DNA of 5,810 nucleotides, from positions 1 through 5,810 of the forward strand of contig JASLIH010000003.1 of NCBI GenBank assembly GCA_030152105.1, written 5' to 3'. A program made the position numbers and the translations under genes. The stretch is from Actinomycetes bacterium (GTDB lineage Bacteria > Actinomycetota > CALGFH01). Shown piece after piece: positions 1 to 5,330 of this stretch (the stretch's first letter is position 1; the number at the start of each line of letters is the position of its first letter). Below the pieces are notes generated by a model. The model had not been told where the DNA came from. It was given only the letters and a program-made list of their open reading frames with translations, and ran no database searches.

Positions 1-315
1 AGGCAATACAAGGCCCGCATCGAGGCCCTGCCCGAGCCGTACGGCACCGTCGCGAACGCGCTGCAGCGGTACTTCATGTACTACGGGGGCGTCACGGATG
101 GTGACACCGCCCTCAAGATGATGGGCGACTTCGCCGATCTCTGGGAGCGCGCGGCTGTTGACGGAACATCGGTGCGCGCGATCGTCGGGGAGGATCCGGT
201 CGAGTTCGCCGAGACGTTCGCCCAGGCCTATACCGGCGCGCAGTGGATCGACAAGGAACGTGCCCGCCTTCGCAAAGCGATCGAGGGTGCCGAGCGAGGA
301 GAGGAGGCACGCTGA
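1..315 (+). CDS. DUF1048 family protein, C-terminal part (5' end outside window)
   Basis: The reading frame is open from the first base and gives 104 residues before TGA at 313-315. The visible protein starts RQYKARIEALPEPY and continues through ALQRYFMYYGG, LGD-like MMGDFADLWERAA and the end WIDKERARLRKAI, which I recognise from memory as the small helical, acidic DUF1048 family. The family is usually only slightly longer than this, so probably few N-terminal residues are missing. An internal ATG at 76 lies inside the conserved part and is not the start. These genes commonly sit between a PadR-type regulator and an ABC exporter ATPase, and here an ATPase start does follow, overlapping the stop by one base (TGATG). 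The biochemical role is unknown; a part in sensing or regulating the linked exporter is inference from gene context. Family call is confident, function is not. Confidence 0.85.
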   Translation, partial: RQYKARIEALPEPYGTVANALQRYFMYYGGVTDGDTALKMMGDFADLWERAAVDGTSVRAIVGEDPVEFAETFAQAYTGAQWIDKERARLRKAIEGAERGEEAR

Positions 316-482
316 TGGCGGTTCAGACTGCGGCGGCGCCCGCGATCCGGGCGCTGGAGAAGTCGTACCAGCAGCCGGGTCTCGGGGCCAAGGGACCCTC
401 GGACCGGCTGCCGCGGTCGGTTGGGTTTGTCGGCGCTGGTCCGCTAGGGCTTTGCCGTCGCGTTCGGGTGTCGAGAAGGTGA
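315..482 (+). pseudogene. Truncated ABC-transporter ATP-binding protein gene, only the 5' end remains
   Basis: ATG at 315 overlaps the upstream TGA and has a good Shine-Dalgarno (GGAGG at 303-307, 7 nt away), so translation would be coupled to the DUF1048 gene. The first residues, MAVQTAAAPAIRALEKSYQ, resemble the start of drug-exporter-type ABC ATPases that follow DUF1048 genes, where a pattern like AI-x-GLEKSY precedes the first strand and the Walker A motif. After about codon 20 the likeness stops. The rest is Arg/Gly/Pro-rich with no Walker A, Q-loop, ABC signature or Walker B, and the frame ends at 480-482 after 55 codons. A working ATPase of this type has about 300 residues. I read this as a deletion or replacement that removed nearly all of the transporter gene. 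It could still be translated as a short nonfunctional peptide. The gene identity rests on only about 20 residues and on context. Confidence 0.6.
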
Positions 483-512
483 GCCGACCAGTCGATGGTC
501 AGGTCGGCTTTT
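482..512 (+). terminator. Rho-independent terminator-like hairpin after the broken ATPase gene
   Basis: A perfect 8-bp stem (AGCCGACC at 482-489 with GGTCGGCT at 502-509) encloses a 12-nt loop and runs into TTTT at 509-512. The stem begins on the last base of the preceding stop codon. It should end transcription of the DUF1048/relic unit. Confidence 0.65.
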
Positions 513-520
513 GAGCGCTC

Positions 521-526
521 TATGGT
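521..526 (+). promoter_or_regulatory. Possible -10 box giving a leaderless VOC transcript
   Basis: TATGGT fits the actinobacterial -10 pattern TANNNT and its last base lies 7 nt before the ATG at 533, so transcription could begin on the start codon itself. The only Shine-Dalgarno candidate, GGTGGA at 524-529, is just 3 nt from the ATG, which is too close to be good. No convincing -35 is present; the region where it would lie falls in the upstream hairpin. Speculative. Confidence 0.3.
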
Positions 527-532
527 GGACCG

Positions 533-967
533 ATGGCGTCGGTCAGGCAGATCCAGGTCACCTTCGACTGCGCAGAACCTGAGCGCGTCGCTCGTTTCTG
601 GTGCGAGGTGTTGGGGTACGTCGTACCGCCGCCACCAGAGGGGTTTGCTAGTTGGGACGATTTCGATCGCGCGCTGCCGCCTGAGCATCAGGGTTCAGCG
701 TTCGCATGCATTGATCCCTCAGGTGTGGGCCCGCGACTGTTCTTCCAGCGCGTTCCCGAAGGCAAGGTCGTCAAGAATCGGCTGCATCTTGACGTGCGGG
801 TCGGCACCGGGCTCGTGGGTGAAGAGCGCCTGGCCGCACTTGAGGCCGAATGCGCACGACTGGTCGCGCTCGGCGCGGTACGCGTGCGACTACTGCTTGC
901 CGATGGCGACGACGAGTCGTGCCTCGTGATGCAGGACATCGAGGGCAACGAGTTCTGTCTCGACTGA
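533..967 (+). CDS. VOC (glyoxalase/bleomycin-resistance fold) family protein
   Basis: This 144-residue protein has the length and layout of single-chain VOC proteins of the glyoxalase-like type: an N-terminal beta strand and helix (IQVTFDCAEPERVARFWCEVLGY, residues 7-29), a central strand pair (PRLFFQRVPEGK, 67-78), a second module beginning NRLHLDV (82-88) and a closing DIEGNEFCLD (135-144). His85 and Glu140 sit where VOC enzymes place metal ligands, while the N-terminal position that often holds His is Gln8, so metal binding may be incomplete. VOC members range from glyoxalase and dioxygenase to antibiotic-binding proteins; the sequence does not say which applies. The start at 533 is fixed by the first strand beginning at residue 7. 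It stands alone, between a terminator-like hairpin and a long intergenic stretch. Third codon positions are visibly less G/C-rich than in the genes from 1.5 kb onward. Confidence 0.85.
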   Translation: MASVRQIQVTFDCAEPERVARFWCEVLGYVVPPPPEGFASWDDFDRALPPEHQGSAFACIDPSGVGPRLFFQRVPEGKVVKNRLHLDVRVGTGLVGEERLAALEAECARLVALGAVRVRLLLADGDDESCLVMQDIEGNEFCLD

Positions 968-1370
968 GTGGCCGCGTGGTGCGCTTGGCGCGATTGATTC
1001 ATCGGCGCGCCCGCGCCCTCTGGCCGACCTTCGGCCGGCGCCGCCTTCAGCGGCAATCTCACCCTGACCTGCTTGCCACGCAGCGTGGTGCGGTAAAGCG
1101 CATCCCTTAGGGGTGGCAGGCGCACCGTAAGCATGGCTTAGGACGGGTGCCGCGGTCGGAAACGTCCGGAGCACAAGACCGATGCCGGATCGCCATGACG
1201 GACCTACGCCCGATCTTCACTCCGGGATAGTGCTGCCCTGACGCTCGTCCGCGATCTGCGTAACAGCGGCCCGCACAGCGCTCAGGCGCGTGAAGTCCGC
1301 GACTACCTCGAGTAGCGAGGCCCAGCCCGATCCGGCCGTGACGCTTGCCGCCAGGCAGCCCATCTGCCGC
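968..1370. other. Intergenic stretch, no convincing gene
   Basis: No reading frame here on either strand has a recognisable product, and the long minus-strand frames crossing it lack family likeness and good start signals. Short structures only: an inverted repeat GGCCGA/TCGGCC at 1022-1036, a perfect CCACGC-A-GCGTGG repeat at 1076-1088, and short open frames such as 1199-1315 on the plus strand (ending LRNSGPHSAQAREVRDYLE). That last frame has no good start and could be a gene remnant. Composition resembles the VOC gene more than the CorA gene. Confidence 0.5.
1022..1036 (+). terminator. Weak hairpin downstream of the VOC gene
   Basis: A 6-bp GC-rich stem (GGCCGA with TCGGCC) with a 3-nt loop lies 55 nt after the VOC stop. 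No T-tract follows, so termination is only a possibility. Confidence 0.25.
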
Positions 1371-1372
1371 TC

Positions 1373-1402
1373 CTGACCCCCCGTTCAGGAATGCGATAGG
1401 CT
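1373..1402 (+). promoter_or_regulatory. Predicted corA promoter
   Basis: CTGACC at 1373-1378 resembles a -35 box, and TAGGCT at 1397-1402 is a typical actinobacterial -10; the spacer is 18 nt. Transcription would begin near 1409, leaving a leader of about 170 nt before the CorA start. The perfect inverted repeat AGGCT-G-AGCCT (1398-1408) overlaps the -10 and could be an operator. Prediction from sequence pattern only. Confidence 0.5.
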
Positions 1403-1424
1403 GAGCCTGTCTGTGCGACGTCGA

Positions 1425-1536
1425 GGACGCTGGAGGTGAGGCCGCTGTGAGCAGTAGCCAACCTCCGAGTCCCTGCTGACGCCGGCTGCCCGTCGGCGTC
1501 TCTCGGGCGGGAACGGTGCCTGTGCGCCGTCCCGTC
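1425..1536 (+). ncRNA. Structured 5' leader of corA, candidate cis-regulatory RNA
   Basis: Three consecutive helices can be drawn. Helix 1 (1425-1472) stacks GGAC/GTCC, GGAGGT/ACCTCC, GGC/GCC and GCTG/CAGT around the tetraloop TGAG (1448-1451), separated by small internal loops and one C-A mismatch. Helix 2 (1478-1500) is GACGCCG/CGGCGTC with a 9-nt loop. Helix 3 (1506-1536) has 13 pairs around a CTGT loop with one bulged A. The stretch GGTGAGGC (1435-1442) matches the conserved 5' core of the magnesium-sensing M-box (ykoK) riboswitch, and the gene it controls is a magnesium channel. The rest does not fit the M-box consensus as I remember it; the part after the core, normally CCAATGGGTC-like, is absent. 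It could be a divergent M-box, another leader RNA, or chance folding in GC-rich DNA. Confidence 0.4.
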
Positions 1537-1577
1537 TCCGGTCCCTGCGTCTCTCGCGTCCTCGATAGGAGTTCCCC

Positions 1578-2735
1578 ATGGCCGAGCGCCGTCCCCGTGT
1601 CCTGCGCCCGAACCGCCGTCTGGGCCTCGGCCGCGGCGCCAACGGGCAGCGGCAGCCGCCGGCGCCCGAGGTGTCGATGGAGTCCCGGCCCGTTGCCGCC
1701 GCCGCGCCGGTGGAGCAGACCGTCGTCGCCGCCGCCATCTACCGGGACGGCCGCCGGGTCGACAGCCCCACGACCGTCGCCGACGCCGCCCGGCGGCTGC
1801 GCGACCAGGGCGACACCATGGCCTGGATCGGGCTCTACCGGCCGGCCGAGGACCAGCTGCTGGCCGTCGCCGAGGAGTTCGGCCTCCACGAGCTGGCCGT
1901 CGAGGACGCCATCGTCGCCCACCAGCGCCCCAAGCTGGAACGCTACGGCGACACCCTGTTCGTGGTCCTGCGCGCCGCCCGCTACCTGGACGAGGTCGAG
2001 GAGGTCGAGTTCGGCGAGATCCACCTGTTCGTGGGCGCCAACTTCGTGCTCACCGTCCGCCACAGCCAGGCCCCCGACCTGGCCGCCGTCCGCCGACGCA
2101 TGGAGAGCGACCCCGACCTGCTGCGCCTCGGCCCCGAGGCGGTCCTGTACGCCATCCTCGACGGCGTCGTCGACGGCTACGCGCCGGTCGTGGCCGGCCT
2201 CCAGAACGACATCGACGAGATCGAGACCGAGGTCTTCGGCGGCGACCCCAAGGTGTCACGGCGCATCTACGAGCTGTCACGCGAGGTCATCGAGTTCCAG
2301 CGGGCCACCAGCCCCCTGCTCGCCATGCTCACCGGCCTGATGGCCGGGTTCGAGAAGTACGAGACCGACGACGAGCTCCAGCGCTACCTGCGCGACGTCG
2401 CCGACCACGCCACCACCGTGGCCGAGCGGGTCGACGGCTTCCGCCAGATGCTGGCCGACATCCTCACCGTCAACGCCACCCTGGTCAGCCAGGCCCAGAA
2501 CGAGGAGATCAAGAACCTCACCGAGGCCAGCTACGACCAGAACGAGGAGATCAAGAAGGTGTCGGCGTGGGCGGCCATCCTGTTCGCCCCCACCCTGATC
2601 GGCACCGTCTACGGCATGAACTTCGCCCACATGCCGGAGTTGCGCTGGGTCTTCGGGTACCCCTTCGCCCTGGCCCTGATGCTGGTGGTCAGCCTCACCC
2701 TGTACGCCATCTTCAAGCGCCGCGGCTGGCTCTGA
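1578..2735 (+). CDS. corA: CorA-family Mg2+/divalent cation channel
   Basis: The 385-residue protein is a CorA/MIT-family channel, which works as a membrane pentamer letting Mg2+ (sometimes Co2+ or Ni2+) into the cell. An N-terminal tail of about 50 residues, Arg/Pro/Ala-rich, precedes the cytoplasmic alpha/beta domain (about 50-170, including LHELAVEDAIVAHQRPKLERY). A long charged helix follows (about 190-325), then TM1 (about 328-347) ending in the signature YGMN (345-348), the loop FAHMPEL and TM2 (about 360-378) with a basic tail KRRGWL. AGGAG at 1567-1571, 6 nt before the ATG at 1578, supports this start over the internal ATG at 1678. The motif QNEEIK occurs twice just before TM1; I recall similar sequences in actinobacterial homologues, so I do not treat it as a new duplication. 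A predicted promoter and a structured leader lie upstream, a strong hairpin downstream. Ion preference cannot be read from the sequence. Confidence 0.95.
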   Translation: MAERRPRVLRPNRRLGLGRGANGQRQPPAPEVSMESRPVAAAAPVEQTVVAAAIYRDGRRVDSPTTVADAARRLRDQGDTMAWIGLYRPAEDQLLAVAEEFGLHELAVEDAIVAHQRPKLERYGDTLFVVLRAARYLDEVEEVEFGEIHLFVGANFVLTVRHSQAPDLAAVRRRMESDPDLLRLGPEAVLYAILDGVVDGYAPVVAGLQNDIDEIETEVFGGDPKVSRRIYELSREVIEFQRATSPLLAMLTGLMAGFEKYETDDELQRYLRDVADHATTVAERVDGFRQMLADILTVNATLVSQAQNEEIKNLTEASYDQNEEIKKVSAWAAILFAPTLIGTVYGMNFAHMPELRWVFGYPFALALMLVVSLTLYAIFKRRGWL

Positions 2736-2759
2736 CCCGCCGCCCGACCCGTACGAGGA

Positions 2760-2799
2760 GGCGGCGCGGCCCCGCCGAGGGTGCCGGGGCCGCGCCGCC
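2760..2799. terminator. Bidirectional terminator-like hairpin between convergent genes
   Basis: A perfect 15-bp, almost all G/C stem (2760-2774 with 2785-2799) has a 10-nt loop. It lies 25 nt after the CorA stop and 20 nt from the end of the minus-strand gene, so it can serve both. No T-tract follows on either strand. Confidence 0.65.
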
Positions 2800-2819
2800 G
2801 TCCTGGCCGGCAGCAGCGG

Positions 2820-3053
2820 CTACTCGCCGCTCTGGCCGCTGTTGCTCTGGGCGTTGGGCCCGTCGGGGCAGTCGGCGGGCGTGCCGGAGCCGTTCTGGTT
2901 GGAGCTCTGAGTGCTCTGGCTGTCCTGGGCGGTCGTGGTGGACGAGCTCGACGAGGAGTCGCCGGCTGTCTGGGCGACTGCCGCGCCGGCGCCGAGGAAC
3001 AGGGCGCCGGCCAGGCCGAGGCCGACAAGGGCTCGGGTGAGCGTCGTTCGCAT
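2820..3053 (-). CDS. Small secreted Ser/Thr/Gln/Asn-rich protein
   Basis: A 77-residue protein with a clear Sec signal peptide: MRTTLTR, a hydrophobic core at about 8-22, and AVA at 25-27 before a likely cleavage site at Gln28. The mature part of about 50 residues is low-complexity (DSSSSSSTTTAQDSQSTQSS), with a single Cys in ADCPDGPNAQSNSG and an acidic end. The absence of a lipobox and the lone Cys far from the signal peptide argue against a lipoprotein. The start is supported by a strong ribosome binding site, GGGAGGTG within 3061-3069, 7 nt upstream of the ATG. Low-complexity secreted proteins of this type are common in actinobacteria; I know no function for this one. Cell-wall spacer, metal-binding or glycosylated surface peptide are all guesses. 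It is transcribed alone, converging on corA. Confidence 0.75.
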   Translation of the reverse strand: MRTTLTRALVGLGLAGALFLGAGAAVAQTAGDSSSSSSTTTAQDSQSTQSSNQNGSGTPADCPDGPNAQSNSGQSGE

Positions 3054-3169
3054 GTCGGTTCACCTCCCTTCTGCTTGACGCGCCCATCCAAGCAGCGGCA
3101 CCTGCGTGGCCCCTTGGGCGTGCCTGGGAGTTCCGTGGGAGCGGCGACCGCCCCGCTTGGGCAGCAGAA

Positions 3170-3191
3170 CGGGCGCCCCGAGGGGCGCCCG
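3170..3191 (-). terminator. Terminator-like hairpin after the YtxH-like gene
   Basis: CGGGCGCCCC (3170-3179) pairs perfectly with GGGGCGCCCG (3182-3191) across a GA centre, a 10-bp inverted repeat. It lies 26 nt past the stop of the YtxH-like gene. On the minus strand it is followed by TTCTGC, a weak T-run. The remaining bases between the two minus-strand genes show nothing else. Confidence 0.55.
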
Positions 3192-3217
3192 CGATCCGGC
3201 CGGGAGGCCGGGAAGGC

Positions 3218-3505
3218 CTAGAAGCCGCTGCCGCTCGTGGCGGCCGTGGACGAGCCCGTGTTGCCGCCGACCTTGCTGGCCACCGCTTCCTTGGCCTGGT
3301 CGGCCTTGGCCGCGGCCGTCTCGGCGACCCGGTCCTTGCTCACGTTGACGGTCTTGTTGACCTCGCCAGTCAGCCGCTGGACCCCGGGGTTCTCCCGCAG
3401 CCTCCCGGCCGCGTCCACGATCTGCTGGTAGCGCTCCTGGCCCGCCTTGGTGCCCATCACGTAGCCCGCACCCAACCCGACCAGAAATCCCGACTTGAAC
3501 CGCAT
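3218..3505 (-). CDS. YtxH-like domain, membrane-anchored general stress-type protein
   Basis: A 95-residue protein beginning MRFKSGFLVGLGAGYVMGTKAGQERYQQI, the glycine-rich single membrane segment plus basic TKAG-ERY motif typical of YtxH-like proteins. A predicted amphipathic helical region follows (about 25-80, many Ala/Lys/Glu, reminiscent of LEA-type repeats) and a Ser/Gly/Thr-rich tail. I place the start at ATG 3503-3505 because AGGAGG (3511-3516) lies 5 nt upstream; the in-frame GTG two codons earlier overlaps that site and is unlikely. Bacillus subtilis ytxH belongs to the SigB general stress regulon, and the promoter seen here fits the SigB/SigF pattern, so stress induction is a reasonable inference. 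The molecular function of the family is not known. The gene diverges from the large membrane protein gene to its right. Confidence 0.85.
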   Translation of the reverse strand: MRFKSGFLVGLGAGYVMGTKAGQERYQQIVDAAGRLRENPGVQRLTGEVNKTVNVSKDRVAETAAAKADQAKEAVASKVGGNTGSSTAATSGSGF

Positions 3506-3518
3506 TTGCACCTCCTGA

Positions 3519-3530
3519 GAGTGATCACTC
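3519..3530. promoter_or_regulatory. 12-bp perfect palindrome in the YtxH-gene 5' leader
   Basis: GAGTGATCACTC is its own reverse complement and lies between the predicted transcription start (near 3533) and the ribosome binding site (3511-3516) of the YtxH-like gene. It is well placed to be a repressor operator, or to form a small hairpin next to the ribosome site. No regulator is identified. Confidence 0.35.
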
Positions 3531-3539
3531 CCAGCTTGT

Positions 3540-3563
3540 CTACCCGCCCTGGCCGATCGAAAC
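3540..3563 (-). promoter_or_regulatory. SigB/SigF-type stress promoter of the YtxH-like gene
   Basis: On the minus strand GTTT (3560-3563) is followed after 14 nt by GGGTAG (3540-3545). This fits the pattern GTTT-N14-18-GGGTA(T/C) of actinobacterial SigB/SigF and B. subtilis SigB promoters, except for the final base. The distance to the start codon (about 35 nt from the -10) is suitable. Confidence 0.5.
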
Positions 3564-3594
3564 CACGTACTGTTGCCCCTGCTCGTCGGCCACG

Positions 3595-3613
3595 AGGAGG
3601 TGAGATGCGCTGA
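3595..3613 (+). promoter_or_regulatory. Strong ribosome binding site followed by a two-codon ORF (ATG-CGC-TGA)
   Basis: AGGAGGTGAG at 3595-3604 is the best Shine-Dalgarno in the region. The first ATG after it (3605-3607) is read ATG-CGC-TGA and stops at 3611-3613. The frame of the membrane protein has CTG at 3610-3612, overlapping that TGA. Either this is a minimal leader ORF coupled to a CTG start, or one base is missing here: an extra base after CGC would join ATG-CGC to the long frame. Confidence 0.5.
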
Positions 3614-5217
3614 AGGCCGCCTCCTCCCCTCCGGGCCAGGAGCGCTCCTCCGGAGGACCGTCCAGCTCCCCGGACGGGCCGGCCGGTGCCCGCCGGTCGC
3701 TGCCGGGCTGGGCCTGGCTGCTGTGCTGGGCCGTCCTCGCCGTGGGGGTCGGCCTGCTGGTCCGGCTGCCAGGTCCGGCGACCCTGGACCCGGACGAGCA
3801 CGCCGCCGTGCTCTACTTCGACCGCCTGGTCGCTGGCGAGCGCCTCGAGGAGCCCCTGCTGTCGTCCCCCAAGCCGCTGCTCACCGTCGTCCACGGGCTG
3901 GCCTGGCGAGCCGGCCACGACTGGCGCCTGCTCGAGGCCCTCGGCGTCGCCGCCTTCGCCCTGGCCGTGGTCTGCCTGGCCCGCGCGGCTGGCCGCCTGG
4001 GCGGCCCGCCCGCCGGCGCCGCCACCGCGCTCGCCGTCGCCGGTTCCGGGCCGCTGGTCCTCCAGGCCGCCCGGGGCAACTCCATGGTGTTCGCCCTGGC
4101 CGGCTGGTCGGTGGCCATCGACGCCCTGACCCGGGGCAGAGGGACGGCCGAGCCGGGTCGGGACCGCGGGGCGGCCGGGTCGGACCGGGACCGCAGGCCG
4201 ACCGGACCGACTGGGCCGGCGTGGGGGCTGGCCGCGGGTGCGCTGCTCGTGGCCGGGCTGGCCCGGCCCGAGAGCTGGCTGCTGCTGCCCCTGGCCGCCG
4301 CCTACGGGCTGCTCGCCTGGCGCCGGGGGGACCGGCGGGCCGTCCTGCTGGTCCTGCCCCTGGCCGCCCCGCTGCTCTGGCTGGCCCACGACTGGCTCCT
4401 GACCGGCGACCCGCTGTACGCCGTCCGGGTCCCTGGCCGCTACACCGACCTCGTCTCCGGCCGCCAGGTCGTCCCCCCGGCCGACTGGCTGGCCCTGGTC
4501 GCCCGCCGGTATGCGGCCGACCCGCTCCTGCTCGCCCTGGCCGCCGCCGGCGTCGTCTGGCTGGTGCGCCGCCGGGCCTGGCTCTGGCTGGTCGCTCTGG
4601 GCGCCACCGGGATCGGGGTCCTCACCCTGCTGGGTCTCCAGGCCTGGCAGGGCACCTACATCTCCTGGCGCTACTTCGACCCGGCCGACCTGGCCGTTCG
4701 CCTGAGCGCCGCCTTCGGTGCCGCCACCCTTGCCACCTGGGCCGCCGCCCGCCTCGTCCGGGGGCGCGGAGCGGTGGCCGGAGCGGTGCTGCTGGTGGGC
4801 GTGGCGTGCTGGCCGCTGGCCCCCGGCGACCCGGTGGTCTCCTCGACCCTTGACCGGGACACCCGGCTGTCGGCGAACGCGGCCACGGCCATCGGCGTGC
4901 TCGCCCCGTTGGCCGCCGAGCAGGGAACCATCGTCACGGCGTCGGGACCACAGCGGGTCCGGGTCGCGGTCGAACTCGGGCTGCCCCTGGAACGGGTCCG
5001 CGACCTGTTCCTCGCCGGCCGGGCCGCCCCCCTCGACCAGGCCCTGGCCGGCAGCGCCGCCGTGTTCCACGACGCCGACGGCGACCGGCCCACCGAGCGG
5101 TTCGCGCCCCTGTCGGTGACCGTGCCCCGGCGGGTCGGGAAGGTCGAGCTGGTCCCCCTGCGAACCGACCCCGGACGGGGACTGTACGTCCACCGGGTCG
5201 AGGAGCAGGGAGGCTGA
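3610..5217 (+). CDS. Multi-pass membrane protein, GT-C (family 39-like) glycosyltransferase candidate
   Basis: From CTG 3610 the frame encodes 535 residues; the first ordinary start, GTG 3742, gives 491. I prefer the longer form because the first membrane segment (GWAWLLCWAVLAVGVGLLVRL, about residues 34-54) begins before the GTG, which has no ribosome site, whereas AGGAGGTGAG precedes 3610. After TM1 comes DPDEH (60-64), the acidic motif GT-C enzymes of the ArnT/PMT type carry in the first external loop, then SPKPLL (86-91), resembling the KPPL motif of the same group. About ten hydrophobic segments follow, with an Arg/Gly/Asp-rich loop near 180-195 and a soluble C-terminal domain of roughly 130 residues. 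Such enzymes use polyprenyl-phosphate sugars to modify lipids, proteins or wall polymers outside the membrane; donor and acceptor here are unknown. The gene stands alone, diverging from the YtxH-like gene and ending at a hairpin. Confidence 0.7.
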   Translation: MKAASSPPGQERSSGGPSSSPDGPAGARRSLPGWAWLLCWAVLAVGVGLLVRLPGPATLDPDEHAAVLYFDRLVAGERLEEPLLSSPKPLLTVVHGLAWRAGHDWRLLEALGVAAFALAVVCLARAAGRLGGPPAGAATALAVAGSGPLVLQAARGNSMVFALAGWSVAIDALTRGRGTAEPGRDRGAAGSDRDRRPTGPTGPAWGLAAGALLVAGLARPESWLLLPLAAAYGLLAWRRGDRRAVLLVLPLAAPLLWLAHDWLLTGDPLYAVRVPGRYTDLVSGRQVVPPADWLALVARRYAADPLLLALAAAGVVWLVRRRAWLWLVALGATGIGVLTLLGLQAWQGTYISWRYFDPADLAVRLSAAFGAATLATWAAARLVRGRGAVAGAVLLVGVACWPLAPGDPVVSSTLDRDTRLSANAATAIGVLAPLAAEQGTIVTASGPQRVRVAVELGLPLERVRDLFLAGRAAPLDQALAGSAAVFHDADGDRPTERFAPLSVTVPRRVGKVELVPLRTDPGRGLYVHRVEEQGG

Positions 5218-5226
5218 GAAGCGGAC

Positions 5227-5254
5227 GGCCCGCGACCGGTGCGGGTCGCGGGCC
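5227..5254. terminator. Hairpin between the membrane-protein gene and tRNA-Asn
   Basis: GGCCCGCGACC (5227-5237) pairs perfectly with GGTCGCGGGCC (5244-5254), an 11-bp stem with a 6-nt loop. It directly abuts the encoded CCA end of the tRNA and lies 9 nt after the stop of the plus-strand gene, so it can terminate both transcripts. Confidence 0.6.
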
Positions 5255-5330
5255 TGGCTCCGGGGGCGAGACTCGAACTCGCAACAATTCGGTTAACAGC
5301 CGAGCGCTCTGCCAATTGAGCTACCCCGGA
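5255..5330 (-). tRNA. tRNA-Asn (anticodon GTT)
   Basis: On the minus strand the sequence folds as a full cloverleaf: acceptor TCCGGGG (5330-5324) with CCCCGGA (5265-5259), D arm AGCTCAATTGGCAGAGC, anticodon loop CTGTTAA giving GTT (Asn), and a T arm GCGAG-TTCGAGT-CTCGC. The discriminator is G (5258) and CCA is encoded at 5257-5255. The 5' end overlaps by 10 nt the end of the gene upstream on the same strand, and a terminator-like stem follows the CCA directly. Confidence 0.97.

Noticed and set aside
688..1134. 148-codon minus-strand frame starting MLTVRLPPLRDALYR
   Set aside because: Mostly antisense to the VOC gene and Arg/Ser/Pro-rich; its first 45 residues in the intergenic part look somewhat protein-like but match nothing I know.
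1199..1315. Short plus-strand frame ending LRNSGPHSAQAREVRDYLE
   Set aside because: Looks faintly like a real C-terminus, but has no start, no ribosome site and no family I recognise; too short to call a pseudogene.
1107..2063. 318-codon minus-strand frame opposite the corA leader and 5' half
   Set aside because: Overlaps a certain gene antisense, has no recognisable domain, and its low-complexity content mirrors CorA codon bias.
2500..2560. QNEEIK repeated about 13 residues apart in CorA
   Set aside because: Considered a recent internal duplication, but I recall similar sequence before TM1 in actinobacterial CorA proteins.
3506..3511. GTG start two codons upstream for the YtxH-like gene
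   Set aside because: The GTG overlaps the AGGAGG ribosome site, which is correctly spaced for the ATG at 3505.
3573..4853. 426-codon plus-strand frame beginning just before the glycosyltransferase
   Set aside because: Almost all Arg/Pro/Gly/Ala with no membrane segments or motifs; the other frame carries the DPDEH motif and regular hydrophobic helices.
3457..5193. 578-codon open frame on the minus strand
   Set aside because: It runs antisense to the membrane protein gene, spans the divergent promoter region, is Gly/Gln/Pro/Arg-rich and shows no family motifs; it is a product of high GC3 in the real gene.
5255..5330. tRNA-Asn as an integration site for a mobile element
   Set aside because: No integrase and no repeated copy of the tRNA 3' end is visible in this window.
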